Source: Marinobacter goseongensis
GTDB lineage: Bacteria; Pseudomonadota; Gammaproteobacteria; Pseudomonadales; Oleiphilaceae
Direction of reading: 5' to 3'
Assembly (NCBI RefSeq): GCF_023156235.1
Contig: NZ_JAKZAI010000011.1
Span: forward strand, 1 to 64,000
Length of the DNA stretch: 64,000 bases
This document shows, one piece after another, positions 1-8,989 of this stretch (position 1 is its first letter; the number at the start of each line of letters is the position of its first letter). Position numbers and translations under genes: made by a program. The notes under the pieces were generated by a model. The model was not told the DNA's origin. It worked only from the letters and a program-made list of their open reading frames with translations, and did not search any database.

Positions 1-66
1 CCTCCTTCATTTGAAAGCAGGAATCAGTGTGGCGAAATTCAGTTGCCAGCCACAGGTGCGGATTTA

Positions 67-96
67 TTGGCGCTTACTCAACGCCTGGGCTATAGT
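67..96 (+). promoter_or_regulatory. Candidate sigma-70 promoter for the secreted protein gene
   Basis: TTGGCG at 67-72, an 18-base spacer and TATAGT at 91-96 (5 of 6 to the -10 consensus), about 70 bases before the ATG at 165. The -35 is only 4 of 6, so this is a pattern match, not a proven site. Confidence 0.35.
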
Positions 97-164
97 GCTT
101 CCATGGCCAATCGACTACATAACATTACAATTAAGGCCGAAACACGATTCAGAGACGCAAAACG

Positions 165-1049
165 ATGACAAAGAACGCGTACGGACACGCTGTTCTTGCA
201 CTGGCTTGCCTGGGTATTGCGCCCGTTGCCCAGGCTGAGCTGGAACCCATTTCCGAACAGGAGATGAGCGAAGTGCAGGGGCAGGGCTTCATGGCCATCG
301 AAAACCTGACGGACGGCGTGCATCAGTTCACCCGCATGTCACTCACCATGGATGCGGAAACCCGTGTGAATGCCGACAGCATGACGCTGGGCAGCATAGA
401 CGGTGGCGCCGATTTCCTGGCAGCAGACGTGGCGTTGGGCCACATTGCCCGCGAAGACGGCGTGCAGCGCATTGACGGCCAGACCTACAGCGCTGGCGAC
501 ACAGTGCCATTTGTGGGGCTGAAGCCTTACATTGAGCTGGCGGAGGTGGACAACCAACTGGCCGGCTTCCGCATGGGCTTCCGCGAGGCCCGCGGCACGT
601 TCTCGTCAGACACGGAATCCTTCAGCGGCAACATCGGCCTTCAGATAGAGCAGGCGGACGGCAGCATCACCCCGGCCACGCTGTTTGATGCCAACAGCAA
701 TGCGACCAACTTCCGCGCCAGTCATTTCGGGATCGCCGGTGAGGCCACCGATTGCAGCGTGAGCGGTGGAGGCAACTGTGCACCGCTGAGCTACCTGCGT
801 ACCCTGGACATTGGCGATGCCCCGGACGTTGAGGGCGCGCCCGCCAAATTCACCAACGACTTCTTTCTCTCGTTTCAGCGCGAGGGTGTGAGCTGGCAGA
901 GCCCGGAGGGCGGCAACGTGATAGAGGCCGCGAAAGGGGTGTTTCTTAACCTGCCCACCAGCATGACACTGAATGCCGAAACGGTGTTTCAGAACGGTAT
1001 TCCGCGGGAGCAGACCAATTACATCGACCGTGGTAACGGGATGTTTTGA
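165..1049 (+). CDS. Secreted protein of unknown function
   Basis: The 294-residue product starts with a clear Sec signal peptide (basic MTKNAYGH, hydrophobic core, likely cleavage after VAQA near residue 24). The mature protein opens with ELEPISEQEMSEVQGQG. A short acidic motif ending in S-x-V-x-GQ just after the signal peptide recurs in other gammaproteobacterial exported proteins of unknown role. The rest is polar, glycine- and asparagine-rich and looks beta-rich. Two cysteines lie close together (TDCSVSGGGNCAP) and could form a disulfide in the periplasm or outside the cell. No catalytic motif is visible. It appears to be transcribed alone; the next gene follows after 56 bases. The reading frame and secretion are well supported, but I assign no function. 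Confidence 0.75.
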   Translation: MTKNAYGHAVLALACLGIAPVAQAELEPISEQEMSEVQGQGFMAIENLTDGVHQFTRMSLTMDAETRVNADSMTLGSIDGGADFLAADVALGHIAREDGVQRIDGQTYSAGDTVPFVGLKPYIELAEVDNQLAGFRMGFREARGTFSSDTESFSGNIGLQIEQADGSITPATLFDANSNATNFRASHFGIAGEATDCSVSGGGNCAPLSYLRTLDIGDAPDVEGAPAKFTNDFFLSFQREGVSWQSPEGGNVIEAAKGVFLNLPTSMTLNAETVFQNGIPREQTNYIDRGNGMF

Positions 1050-1105
1050 TGGGCGTATTCCACTACACTGCGTTTGGTTTATAACCTGACGCAGGAGTCT
1101 TCCCG

Positions 1106-2554
1106 GTGATCCGCTCTTTTTACTGGCACGATTATGAAACCTTCGGCGTGGACCCGGTTCATGACCGGCCCTCGCAGTTTGCCGGCGTGCGGACCGATGC
1201 GGATCTGAACATCATCGAAGACCCGCTGGTGATTTACTGCAAACCTGCGGACGATTACCTGCCCTCTCCGGAAGCCTGCCTGATTACCGGTATCACGCCT
1301 CAGAAAGCCCTTCAGGACGGCTTCCCGGAGGCGGAGTTTATTGCCCAGATCAATGAGGCGTTCAGCCAGCCCGGTACCTGCGTGGTGGGCTACAACAGCC
1401 TGCGGTTCGATGACGAAGTAAGCCGCCACACCCTGTACCGCAATCTCCGCGATCCCTACGCCCGGGAATGGCAGAACGGCAATTCCCGCTGGGACATTAT
1501 TGATATGGTGCGGCTGACCTACGCATTGCGCCCGGAGGGGATCGAGTGGCCCCGCAAGGAAGATGGCAGCCCAAGCTTTCGCCTTGAGGAACTGACCGTT
1601 GCCAACGGCATTGCCCACGAGGCCGCCCACGATGCCATGTCGGATGTGGAAGCCACCATTGCCGTGGCCAGGCTGATCAAGGAAAAGCAGCCCAAGCTGT
1701 TCGATTTCGTGTTGAACAACAAGGACAAGCACTCCGCCCGCGCCATGCTGGATACCGCTACCCTGAAGCCGGTGTTCCATGTGTCGGCCAAGTACCCGGC
1801 ATCCAGAGGCTGCTGTGCATTGGTGGCTCCGGTGGCCGAGCACCCGACCAACAAGAACCTGATGATCGTTTACGATCTGCGGGAAGACCCCAGCGCGCTG
1901 ATCCACGCCAGTGTTGACGAGATTCGTCAGCGGGTGTTCACTTCCCAGGCGGAACTGGGGGAGGGCGTCAGCCGGTTTCCCCTGAAGGGTGTGCAATTGA
2001 ACAAGTGCCCGGTGCTGGCACCGGCGAACATGTTGTCTACCTTGTCACCGGAGCGGCTGGGAGAGCTGGCGCTGGATGGTGATCAGCTGCGGGCCAATCT
2101 CGCGTTGTTGCGCAAGGCCACAGACCTGCCCGCGCGGATTGCCGAGGCGTTTGACCGGGAATTCGAGGGCAGTGACCTGAGCGATCCGGACGAGCAGCTC
2201 TACGCCGGAGGCTTTATCAGCAAAACCGATCGGGAAAAGCTCAACTGGGTGATTCAGCAGCCGGTGGAGACTCTGGGTGAACTGGATGTTCGCTTTGAAG
2301 ATGAGCGATTGCAGGAATTGCTGTTTCGCTACCGTGCCCGCAATTACCCGGGGAGCCTGATTGGTGAGGAAATGGAACGCTGGGAGACGTTTCGCAGCCA
2401 GCGTTTGATGCAGCCCAAGAAGGGGTGGTGGTCGCTGGAGGCGTATGGGAAGGAGCTGCAGCGGCTGGCGGCGGACCCGACGTTGGTGCCCGAGAAAATG
2501 CAGATCCTGGAGGATCTGCACTTGTATGGGGAATCGTTGATTCCTTACATGTGA
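1106..2554 (+). CDS. sbcB: Exodeoxyribonuclease I
   Basis: This 482-residue protein is exonuclease I, which digests single-stranded DNA 3' to 5' and acts in mismatch repair and recombination. The N-terminal DEDDh nuclease domain is clear: HDYETFG carries the first acidic pair, YNSLRFDDE the second acidic site, and EAAHDAMSDVEAT the catalytic His/Asp near residues 170-180. The C-terminal half fits the SH3-like and helical ExoI domains that wrap the DNA (LYGESLIPYM at the end). Length is normal for the family (about 475). The start is GTG at 1106 behind GCAGGAGTC. The stop lies only 7 bases from the convergent TPR gene, so the two transcripts probably share a terminator region or run into each other. 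Confidence 0.95.
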   Translation: MIRSFYWHDYETFGVDPVHDRPSQFAGVRTDADLNIIEDPLVIYCKPADDYLPSPEACLITGITPQKALQDGFPEAEFIAQINEAFSQPGTCVVGYNSLRFDDEVSRHTLYRNLRDPYAREWQNGNSRWDIIDMVRLTYALRPEGIEWPRKEDGSPSFRLEELTVANGIAHEAAHDAMSDVEATIAVARLIKEKQPKLFDFVLNNKDKHSARAMLDTATLKPVFHVSAKYPASRGCCALVAPVAEHPTNKNLMIVYDLREDPSALIHASVDEIRQRVFTSQAELGEGVSRFPLKGVQLNKCPVLAPANMLSTLSPERLGELALDGDQLRANLALLRKATDLPARIAEAFDREFEGSDLSDPDEQLYAGGFISKTDREKLNWVIQQPVETLGELDVRFEDERLQELLFRYRARNYPGSLIGEEMERWETFRSQRLMQPKKGWWSLEAYGKELQRLAADPTLVPEKMQILEDLHLYGESLIPYM

Positions 2555-2561
2555 CGCCCAA

Positions 2562-4562
2562 TCACCGCCGCTTGGCGAAGTACACGCTCAGCCCCTGGCC
2601 CATCAGGCTCTGAACCTCACTGCCCAGCGCCTCGGCCTGCACCTGCTTCTGCACCGGTGCGGTCGCCAGGGTGTGGCCGTCGGTGTCTCGCGCCTTGACC
2701 AGTTTCCACTCCACTTCGTTGCTGACCAGTGCCATCAGCTCTTGCAGCTGGTGGACGTCCTGGGGGCGGAACCAGCGATCGCGGCAGCCGCCGAGGGAGT
2801 AGAAGTCCGCTTCGTTGAGCAGGCTTTGCCAATGGTTGTCGTGCTTGTTGGTCAGCACCATGCGCCTGAGCTGGCGGAGCGCTGTGCGCGTGGGTTGCAG
2901 CTTGTGGTGGTCGATCAGTTTGCGAATCTGCCGGTCGCCTTCGGTTTGCTCGGCAACGGCGGTGTGCATATGCACCACGGCGCCGCTCTGAGTCGCGGAG
3001 CTCACCAGCGCAGCCAGAGATACGTCGGTCATGGCGGTGGACGGCAAGCGACCCACCTCTACCCAGTGCACTTTGTGCCCATCGGCAACGAAGCGCTGAG
3101 CAATCGACCAGGGCCAGAACACGATGTTGTCCATGCCCATGTCGTCCGCCATGCGAGTAGCCTTGGCAATGTTGGCCAGGGACTCGTCAACCGCAATCAC
3201 TTCCACATCATCCAGGTAGTGGGCCAGTTCCATCGCCCGCTGGCCGGATTCCGCACCGCACACCAGAATGCGCAGGGTGGCCGGAAGGCTGTCTGTGGGC
3301 AGCTGTAATTCCTCTGCCATCAGCGTTTTCAGGCTGCTCCCGACGCGATGGGCCAGTTGTGACCAGCTCGGCCAGGCCTGGGGGACGTCCGCCTTGTCCA
3401 GGCACAGCTCGTCGGCTTTTTCGTCAAAATTCTGTTTGATGGCTTCTTCGGTGGCGCGCTCGTAGTAACTCGCCGCCAGCACCGGCTGCATGGCCAGCGG
3501 CCAGTCCACCAGATTCCATTGGCCCAGGTGAACGGCGAACGTTTGGTGAAAGAGGGCGCCGTATAGGGCGCTGAGTATCAGTGAGGCGGCCATGGCGTCC
3601 TGGGATTCGCCCATGGCGATCTGGGCGCAGAGGCTGTTGTTGAGGGTCTCGACCAGGCGCTCTTCGTCTTCGTCGGCACTCAGCGCATAGCCGGTGCGGT
3701 CGGCGTAGCGGGCCAGCGCCAGGGTCAGCGGCTGCAGGCTTTCCCGCAGTTCTGCTGTGTGCGCCACTTCCGCAATGACCGCGCGGCGAAGCATCGCGGC
3801 CAGTTCTTCCACCGCCGGGTCGGGCATCAGGGTTTTCTCCAGCGCCAGAATCAGCAGTTCGTCCTCGCTGGCCGCATCCAGAAAGATCTGCGCCTGCGGG
3901 TTGTCCAGGTCATATTGCTGGCGAATGATCGCCGCCACGAAGCGGCCCAGTTCCTGGTGGGGTAGGCCGTTCTTGTTCAGCAGGGCGATGGCGTCCTGTG
4001 CCAGGGCGGTGTCGGCCTTGGTAATGTCCAGGTGCGTCGCGCAGGTGACCATGCCGCTGTAGACGGAATCCCAGTGGGCACCGCTCTCCAGCAGTTTGCG
4101 ATAGTGCAGATACGCCACATCAAACTGGCCCTGAAGCCGCTTGGCGTGGGCTACGCCGCAGAACGCGGCGGCCGATTGCCGGTCGAATTCCAGGGCTTGC
4201 AGGAAATACTGCTCTGCCAGCGCCGGGCGCTCATTCTTCATCGCCCAGTAACCGAGGTTGGCGTATTGCTGCGCCTGGCCCGGTTGCAGGTTCAGACTGG
4301 CGTTGAACAGGGTGTGGGCTTTCTCAAGCTGGCCATCATCCAGTTCTACCCGCCCGAGCAGCCCCAGTGCGGCGGCGTGGTCCGGCTCCTGTGCCAGCGC
4401 TTCATCGAGGTAGCTGCGGCATTCATGTCTCGCCTTGAGACGCTGAACAAACGAGGCTGTCCCGTTGTTGGACTCGCCATAAGCCAGGTTCGCCTGCAAC
4501 ACCAGCCGCGCCACGTGCGCCTGTGGGGATTCTGAATCCTGAATGTGATGCTGTGCTTGCAT
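2562..4562 (-). CDS. TPR protein with a degenerate SAM-methyltransferase-like domain
   Basis: About 666 residues if translation starts at ATG 4562 (MQAQHHIQ). A longer frame from 4631 exists, but its first codons lie inside a REP-like palindrome, so it is probably not the true start. Residues ~25-190 form TPR-like helix pairs (e.g. ANLGYWAMKNERPALAEQYF). The middle is helical and unassigned. Near residue 425 a Rossmann-like strand-loop ILVCGAESGQRAMELA resembles methyltransferase motif I, but it lacks the acidic residue and GxGxG spacing of an active enzyme. The C-terminal segment DFYSLGGCRDRWFRPQDVH resembles the tail of TPR-linked methyltransferases (DFYSxSxxRDLLFHVQ pattern). It lies 96 bases downstream of flagellin on the same strand, so a role in filament or surface-glycan modification is plausible but inferred. 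Confidence 0.7.
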   Translation of the reverse strand: MQAQHHIQDSESPQAHVARLVLQANLAYGESNNGTASFVQRLKARHECRSYLDEALAQEPDHAAALGLLGRVELDDGQLEKAHTLFNASLNLQPGQAQQYANLGYWAMKNERPALAEQYFLQALEFDRQSAAAFCGVAHAKRLQGQFDVAYLHYRKLLESGAHWDSVYSGMVTCATHLDITKADTALAQDAIALLNKNGLPHQELGRFVAAIIRQQYDLDNPQAQIFLDAASEDELLILALEKTLMPDPAVEELAAMLRRAVIAEVAHTAELRESLQPLTLALARYADRTGYALSADEDEERLVETLNNSLCAQIAMGESQDAMAASLILSALYGALFHQTFAVHLGQWNLVDWPLAMQPVLAASYYERATEEAIKQNFDEKADELCLDKADVPQAWPSWSQLAHRVGSSLKTLMAEELQLPTDSLPATLRILVCGAESGQRAMELAHYLDDVEVIAVDESLANIAKATRMADDMGMDNIVFWPWSIAQRFVADGHKVHWVEVGRLPSTAMTDVSLAALVSSATQSGAVVHMHTAVAEQTEGDRQIRKLIDHHKLQPTRTALRQLRRMVLTNKHDNHWQSLLNEADFYSLGGCRDRWFRPQDVHQLQELMALVSNEVEWKLVKARDTDGHTLATAPVQKQVQAEALGSEVQSLMGQGLSVYFAKRR

Positions 4563-4607
4563 GGGACACCTCGTACAACCTGCCGGGGCAGTACTTCGAT
4601 CTTGAAA

Positions 4608-4640
4608 GTAGGTCGGATTAGCCTGAGGCATAATCCGACA
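4608..4640. repeat. REP-like palindrome, copy 1
   Basis: The arms are GTCGGATTA (4612-4620) and TAATCCGAC (4631-4639) around an 10-base centre with a flanking GTAG. It belongs to a five-copy family in this window and sits between flagellin and the TPR gene. Confidence 0.75.
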
Positions 4641-4657
4641 TCAGCCTGTCTTTCTTA

Positions 4658-5824
4658 TTAACCCTGCAGCAACTGCAGCACCTGCTGCGGTCGGGCATTG
4701 GCCTGGGCCAGAACCGAGAGACCGGCCTGTTGCAGGACCTGGGTCCGGGCCAGCTCCGCCGATTCCTTGGCGAAGTCCGCGTCCCGTATCCGGCTGTTGG
4801 AAGCCGAGAGGTTTTCGGACGTGGTGCTCAGGTTGGCAATGGTGGACTCGAAACGGTTCTGCACCGCACCCAGCTCGGCCCGCAGACCGTTGATCTGTTC
4901 GATGGCATAGTCCAGGGAAATCATGGCCAGGTCGGCGCCAGCCTGAGTAGAGACATCCGTGTTATTCACGGTGACCAGGTCATCCGGCACTGTCGTGGCG
5001 ACCGAGAAGGTCGTCCCACTGGCGACGGTAACATCGACCGTAAAGGGCTGATCGAACGCCGAGGAGAAAATGATCTCGTCGTTGTTCTTGTTCAGGTAGG
5101 CGGTAATGCCGGTCTGGGGTGTTTGTGCGTTCACCTGACCGAGGATGTCCTGCAGTGAGCTGGCATCGGTAATGTTCAGGGTGGTGGTGCCTGACCCGTC
5201 CAGCAGCGGCAGGTCCACGGTGAAATCGACGGTTTCGCCATTCTCGAAGCGCTCAGCCACAGTCAGGCCGCTGACGTCGGCGTTCAAGATGCCGGACGTG
5301 TCGCCGATGACGGAGCCGAGCTGGCTGCCGCGGGCGTCAAGACCGTTAACCTGAATGGTTTCGCCGGTGTTGGCGCCCACCTGGAAGGTCTGTGTTGGCA
5401 GGGAGCCGTCCAGCACGCGCAGGCCATTGAAGGAGGTCTGGCCGGCAATTCGGTTGATCTCGGCCACCCGCTGCTGCACTTCCTGATTCAGTGCCTCACG
5501 GTCGGAGTTGCTGTTGGAACCGTTGGCGGACTGCACCGCCAGTTCGCGGATCCGCTGCAGGTTGGCGGTGATTTCGTCCAGCGCGCCTTCTGCGGTCTGT
5601 GCCAGAGAGATGCCGTCGTTGGCGTTACGCTGCGCCATGTTCAGGCCAGTGATCTGGGATTGAAAACGCTCTGAGATGGCCAGGCCGGCAGCGTCGTCTT
5701 TGGCTGAGTTGATTCTCAGGCCAGAGGACAGACGTTGTAGAGCCGTGTTGGCATCGGTTTGTGACGCATTCAGGTTACGCTGGGCATTCAGTGACGCGAT
5801 GTTGGTATTAATGATCTGAGGCAT
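4658..5824 (-). CDS. fliC: Flagellin (long form)
   Basis: This is flagellin, the filament subunit exported by the flagellar type III apparatus. Its 388 residues show the conserved D0/D1 N-terminus ([45 protein letters not shown]) to about residue 140. A variable, threonine- and serine-rich insert (~150-300) forms the exposed domain. The conserved C-terminal D1/D0 helix ([53 protein letters not shown]) follows. The ATG at 5824 has GGAGACACACC in front. It is transcribed away from the glycosylation island and is one of two flagellins here. The exposed Ser/Thr-rich domain is the expected target of the Maf glycosylation genes. Confidence 0.95.
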   Translation of the reverse strand: MPQIINTNIASLNAQRNLNASQTDANTALQRLSSGLRINSAKDDAAGLAISERFQSQITGLNMAQRNANDGISLAQTAEGALDEITANLQRIRELAVQSANGSNSNSDREALNQEVQQRVAEINRIAGQTSFNGLRVLDGSLPTQTFQVGANTGETIQVNGLDARGSQLGSVIGDTSGILNADVSGLTVAERFENGETVDFTVDLPLLDGSGTTTLNITDASSLQDILGQVNAQTPQTGITAYLNKNNDEIIFSSAFDQPFTVDVTVASGTTFSVATTVPDDLVTVNNTDVSTQAGADLAMISLDYAIEQINGLRAELGAVQNRFESTIANLSTTSENLSASNSRIRDADFAKESAELARTQVLQQAGLSVLAQANARPQQVLQLLQG

Positions 5825-6212
5825 GGTGTGTCTCCTGGACAGAAGTGCCGGTTAGAGGACCCTGTTGCGTTGCGCCCCTGCCGGCCATTATTCGTTGTGT
5901 TGCCGATTTACCGGAGACAAAGCGAAGTTCATGCCAATATCGTATTGGAGGTCCAGCCTGATGATTTTTAGGCTTTTTTAAGATGGCGCCAAAAGAGGTT
6001 GGCGGTTTGCTGCCACATTGCGGACGGCGTTTGGCGGCAGCGACTTGCCGCCCGCCCGGTTCAGTCTGAATGCCTCGTTGGTCGGTTTCGTTTACAGAGG
6101 GCTACCAATTTCCTCTTGCATAAAACCTGTATCTTTAACATGTTATTGTCTCGAATCCGGGCCGAAAAAGTGAGCGATTGAGCATGGTTAGGCGAGTTGG
6201 GGGCAGGCAAGT
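5825..6212. other. Divergent intergenic region between flagellin and glycosylation island
   Basis: 388 bases with no convincing gene. It holds a sigma-54-like element for flagellin (5921-5936), a T-rich tract (about 5964-5978) and a perfect 7-bp hairpin GGCGGCA/TGCCGCC at 6033-6052. The short frame 5999-6181 has no Shine-Dalgarno or family likeness. I see no clear promoter for the plus-strand island. Confidence 0.5.
5921..5936 (-). promoter_or_regulatory. Candidate sigma-54 promoter for long flagellin
   Basis: On the minus strand TGGCAT-N5-TCGCT has the invariant GG and GC dinucleotides at the correct 10-base spacing of -24/-12 promoters and lies about 100 bases before the ATG. No GCCGATAA-type sigma-28 element is visible for this gene. 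The -12 element is imperfect. Confidence 0.35.
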
Positions 6213-6947
6213 GTGAGCGCATCGATTATTCCGGTAATCTTTGCCAGGCTGGATTCCCGGCGACTCCCCGGTAAGGTCCTTGAGCCGCTGCTCGGGGGAC
6301 AATGTGTTATTGATGAGCTGTTGGTTCAACTGAGGCGGATGGCTGAGCAGGTGCCAGGCGTCATCGAGCCGATTATCGCAACGACGTCGCGCGCGGTAGA
6401 CGAGCCTCTGGTCCAAAAGGCCAGGCTGGCGGGCGTCGCTGCCGTCACCGATCATTTCGCGCCGTTGAAACGGCTCTCCGCCATTGCGGCTGCCCACCCC
6501 CAGTGTTGGCTCTGGCGTGTCAACGCCGACAGCCCGCTTCTCCTCCAGCCCCTGATCGAATTTGCGGCGGCGCAGTTACAGGGAATGGATGATCAGGTGC
6601 ACGTCATCACGAATCTGGTTGATCGAAGCTTTCCTTATGGGGTGTCACTCGAAATGTTTCGGGCGGCCGTGATCAACGCTGTCAATCTGGATCAGGCCAC
6701 ACCCGAGCAGCTCGAACACATAACACCGGTTACCCAGCAACTTCCGTCGCGCGCGGTGTTCGGGGTTACCGCCGGCGACCTGGATCTGGCTCGCTTTGAT
6801 CCTGGCGTTCGGCTAACCATTGATGATGCGACAGATGCCGGATTTTTTCGCGCGCTCTGGACCGATCCCGATTTTCAGAGAACCCGCCCCGGAAGTGTGG
6901 AGCGTGTAAACTATGCTTATAACAGGAGGCGCTCTGGTGAGACTTAA
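6213..6947 (+). CDS. Cytidylyltransferase-like protein (CMP-sugar synthetase/SpsF family)
   Basis: 244 residues. The N-terminal FARLDSRRLPGKVL matches the nucleotide-binding loop (ARxxSxRLPGK) of CMP-sugar synthetases such as NeuA, KdsB and SpsF. WRVNADSPLL matches the metal-binding D-x-P region. The family activates a sugar acid with CTP. With the NeuB-family gene two positions downstream, the likely substrate is a nonulosonic acid, though the exact sugar cannot be read from sequence. Start is GTG 6213 behind a weak GGGGGCAGG. It is the first gene of a tightly packed, six-gene plus-strand island, and its end overlaps the next gene by 11 bases. An SpsF-like cytidylyltransferase of unknown substrate is the safest name. 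Confidence 0.8.
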   Translation: MSASIIPVIFARLDSRRLPGKVLEPLLGGQCVIDELLVQLRRMAEQVPGVIEPIIATTSRAVDEPLVQKARLAGVAAVTDHFAPLKRLSAIAAAHPQCWLWRVNADSPLLLQPLIEFAAAQLQGMDDQVHVITNLVDRSFPYGVSLEMFRAAVINAVNLDQATPEQLEHITPVTQQLPSRAVFGVTAGDLDLARFDPGVRLTIDDATDAGFFRALWTDPDFQRTRPGSVERVNYAYNRRRSGET

Positions 6948-7998
6948 TATCTACCACATCTGTCCGTTTGGTCCGGGCTTCAATATCGGCAATTTCATGA
7001 TCCAGCAGTCGGTCCGGCGGATGGTGGCCAGTCTGTCGGGTTGCGGTATCAATTTTATCACTGTGCCGGCGTCAGGTTTTGGCTCCAAGGCGGGGCTGAC
7101 CAAACAGATTGTCTACGACATCAATCAGACCGCAGACGGTGTGATTGTGGGTGGCGGTAACCTGTTTGAAAACGGCGAGATTTCGATAGACCGGACTGCA
7201 CTGCAGGCGTTGCGCCGTCCGATGCTGATTTACTCTTCCTCCTACGGGCGCATCTACGGCCCCGATTTGTCCTACGTTCGACGCACCGATGCCATCAGCG
7301 ATGCGGACCTGCGGGCGCTGCTTGAGCGGGCCGATGTCGTTCTCTCACGGGATGAGGCGACCAGAAGGCACATTGACTCCCTGACGCAACATTCTGACCA
7401 TCAGGTGGGCGGCTGTCCCTCGGTGTACATCTCGGAACTGGCAGCGGCGGAGTTCGAAGCGAGTCCATCGGCGGAGACCCGGTACCCGATGCTGGCGGTG
7501 CGGAACCCAGAGCAGATGAACGTACCCCTGTCACAGAAAATTCGTGTCCATGCGCTTTCCGAGCAATGCCTCGAAATCCTTGAGCGCAGGCAGGGCAAGC
7601 CGGCTATGGTGCTGTGCAACGATCAGAGGGATATTGAGTACGCCATGTCGTTTGGCAGGGAGATTCTCTACACAAGCGACGTTTATGAATATTTTCAGAT
7701 TCTGGACGGCGTCAGCGAGGCTATTTCCTTTCGCGTGCATACCAGTCTGCCCCTCTGGTCTCTGGGGCGGCCCGCGCTGAACCTGTCCTACGATGAGCGT
7801 TCGGAAAGCCTGATCGATGCCCTGGGGATGAGTCAGTATGATCTCAACATTGTGGAAGATCGTGATTCGACACTCGGGAAAATTGAGTCCCGGTTGGACT
7901 CATTTCCTGTTTCCGTGGAGCCTCCCGCGCGCTGGCAGCAATTGCGGGAGACGCAGGAAGCGGGTATCCGGCGGTTTCTGAAGCTTTTGGAGGTGTAA
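6937..7998 (+). CDS. Polysaccharide pyruvyl transferase family protein
   Basis: 353 residues from GTG 6937, chosen because AACAGGAGG sits 7 bases upstream; an ATG at 6913 has no ribosome site. Family hallmarks: NIGNFMIQQSVRRM near the N-terminus, GVIVGGGNLFENGEI (glycine-rich loop), VVLSRDEATRRHI, and SFRVHTSLPLWSLGRPAL near the C-terminus (the R-x-H ... G-x-P signature). Members transfer pyruvate from PEP onto glycan hydroxyls to give ketals, but many act in glycan assembly with no proven activity. Overlap with the preceding gene and a 1-base gap to the NeuB-family gene show one operon. A pyruvylated or otherwise acidified flagellin sugar is a reasonable inference. Confidence 0.8.
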   Translation: MRLNIYHICPFGPGFNIGNFMIQQSVRRMVASLSGCGINFITVPASGFGSKAGLTKQIVYDINQTADGVIVGGGNLFENGEISIDRTALQALRRPMLIYSSSYGRIYGPDLSYVRRTDAISDADLRALLERADVVLSRDEATRRHIDSLTQHSDHQVGGCPSVYISELAAAEFEASPSAETRYPMLAVRNPEQMNVPLSQKIRVHALSEQCLEILERRQGKPAMVLCNDQRDIEYAMSFGREILYTSDVYEYFQILDGVSEAISFRVHTSLPLWSLGRPALNLSYDERSESLIDALGMSQYDLNIVEDRDSTLGKIESRLDSFPVSVEPPARWQQLRETQEAGIRRFLKLLEV

Positions 7999-7999
7999 T

Positions 8000-8989
8000 G
8001 TGAAGATCATTTCTGAAGCCGCCATGAATCACTTTGGGTCCGTGCCCTTGCTGTGGCGATGTGTGGCATCGTCGCTTGAGGCGGGAGCCGATTATGTGAA
8101 GTTCCAGCTGATTCGTGATGAGGAAATCTATGCGGACGGTCAGTATGAATACGGCACTTACGATATCGATGAGGTGCGCTGGCTGAGGCGTCATTCCCGC
8201 ATACCCCATGAGCAGTATCGGCAGACCGCAGACCGGGCGGCCAGCCTTGCCGGCTATCGGTGTATGACAGCAACTCCCTTTGATCTGCGCTCGCTGGACG
8301 AGCTGATCGAAACCGACCCGCCGTTCGTCAAAGTCGCCAGTGGCGACAACAATTACATGGAGTTGCTGGATGCGGTTGGCCGTTCCGGTCGAACGGTGAT
8401 CATTTCAACCGGAATGTCCACGACGGAACAGATTGATCAGGCCGTTGAACGGCTGATGAGACATACCTCCGATATTGTGCTGATGCACTGCGTTGCGGCG
8501 TACCCCCACGGGTGTGATGAGTCAATGCTGGGCTCCATCCCCTGGTTGCAGAATCGCTACCAGTGCCCGATTGGTTATTCGGATCACTCGGTTGGCTATG
8601 GTGCAGCCATGCTGGCTGCATCGCTCGGCGTGGAATGGTTTGAAAAGCATTTTACGCTTTCAGCGGACAACGGTGGGCTTGATGCCAAACACTCGGTCAC
8701 GCCCGCCGGACTGGCGGAATACTGCCGCATGGTTCGCAGCGTGAAACCGGCGCTGGAAACGGTGCGCACAGAGCCGACGGATGCCGAGCAATACACTGCT
8801 CGTCGCGCCCGCCGCGGTCTTTACTTCAGCCGGGACCTTCCTGCCGGGCATGTCTTGCGCACGGAGGATTTTGTCCCCTTGCGCCCGGAGCGGGATTTTT
8901 CGGTTGGAGAGCTTGAGGGCGTTGTAGGCCAGACACTCAATTCAGCCGTGGAAAAGCGAACGCCGCTCTGCAAAGAGCATCTTCAATGA
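8000..8989 (+). CDS. NeuB-family nonulosonic acid synthase
   Basis: 329 residues. NeuB-family enzymes condense PEP with a six-carbon amino sugar to make sialic, legionaminic or pseudaminic acid. The TIM-barrel part (residues ~1-240) shows ISEAAMNHFGS, GADYVKFQ, FVKVASGDN, STGMST, HCVAAYP, GYSDHSVG and EWFEKHFTLS, all family signatures with the metal- and PEP-binding residues. The C-terminal ~60 residues form the SAF (antifreeze-like) domain (RRGLYFSRDLPAGHVL). GTG start at 8000 with TGGAGG just upstream. The stop overlaps the next ATG (ATGA). Which sugar acid is made (pseudaminic, legionaminic or sialic) cannot be decided. An SpsG/PseG-like neighbour leans toward a pseudaminic- or legionaminic-type product. 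Confidence 0.88.
   Translation: MKIISEAAMNHFGSVPLLWRCVASSLEAGADYVKFQLIRDEEIYADGQYEYGTYDIDEVRWLRRHSRIPHEQYRQTADRAASLAGYRCMTATPFDLRSLDELIETDPPFVKVASGDNNYMELLDAVGRSGRTVIISTGMSTTEQIDQAVERLMRHTSDIVLMHCVAAYPHGCDESMLGSIPWLQNRYQCPIGYSDHSVGYGAAMLAASLGVEWFEKHFTLSADNGGLDAKHSVTPAGLAEYCRMVRSVKPALETVRTEPTDAEQYTARRARRGLYFSRDLPAGHVLRTEDFVPLRPERDFSVGELEGVVGQTLNSAVEKRTPLCKEHLQ

Noticed and set aside
1079-1996. 305-codon minus-strand frame opposite sbcB
   Set aside because: Antisense shadow of a well-supported gene in G+C-rich DNA.
4563-4631. Upstream start (MPQANPTYF) for the TPR/methyltransferase gene
   Set aside because: The codons lie in a REP-like palindrome and have no ribosome site; ATG 4562 is better.
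5999-6181. 60-codon frame between flagellin and the glycosylation island
   Set aside because: No ribosome site, no recognisable sequence, composition like non-coding DNA.
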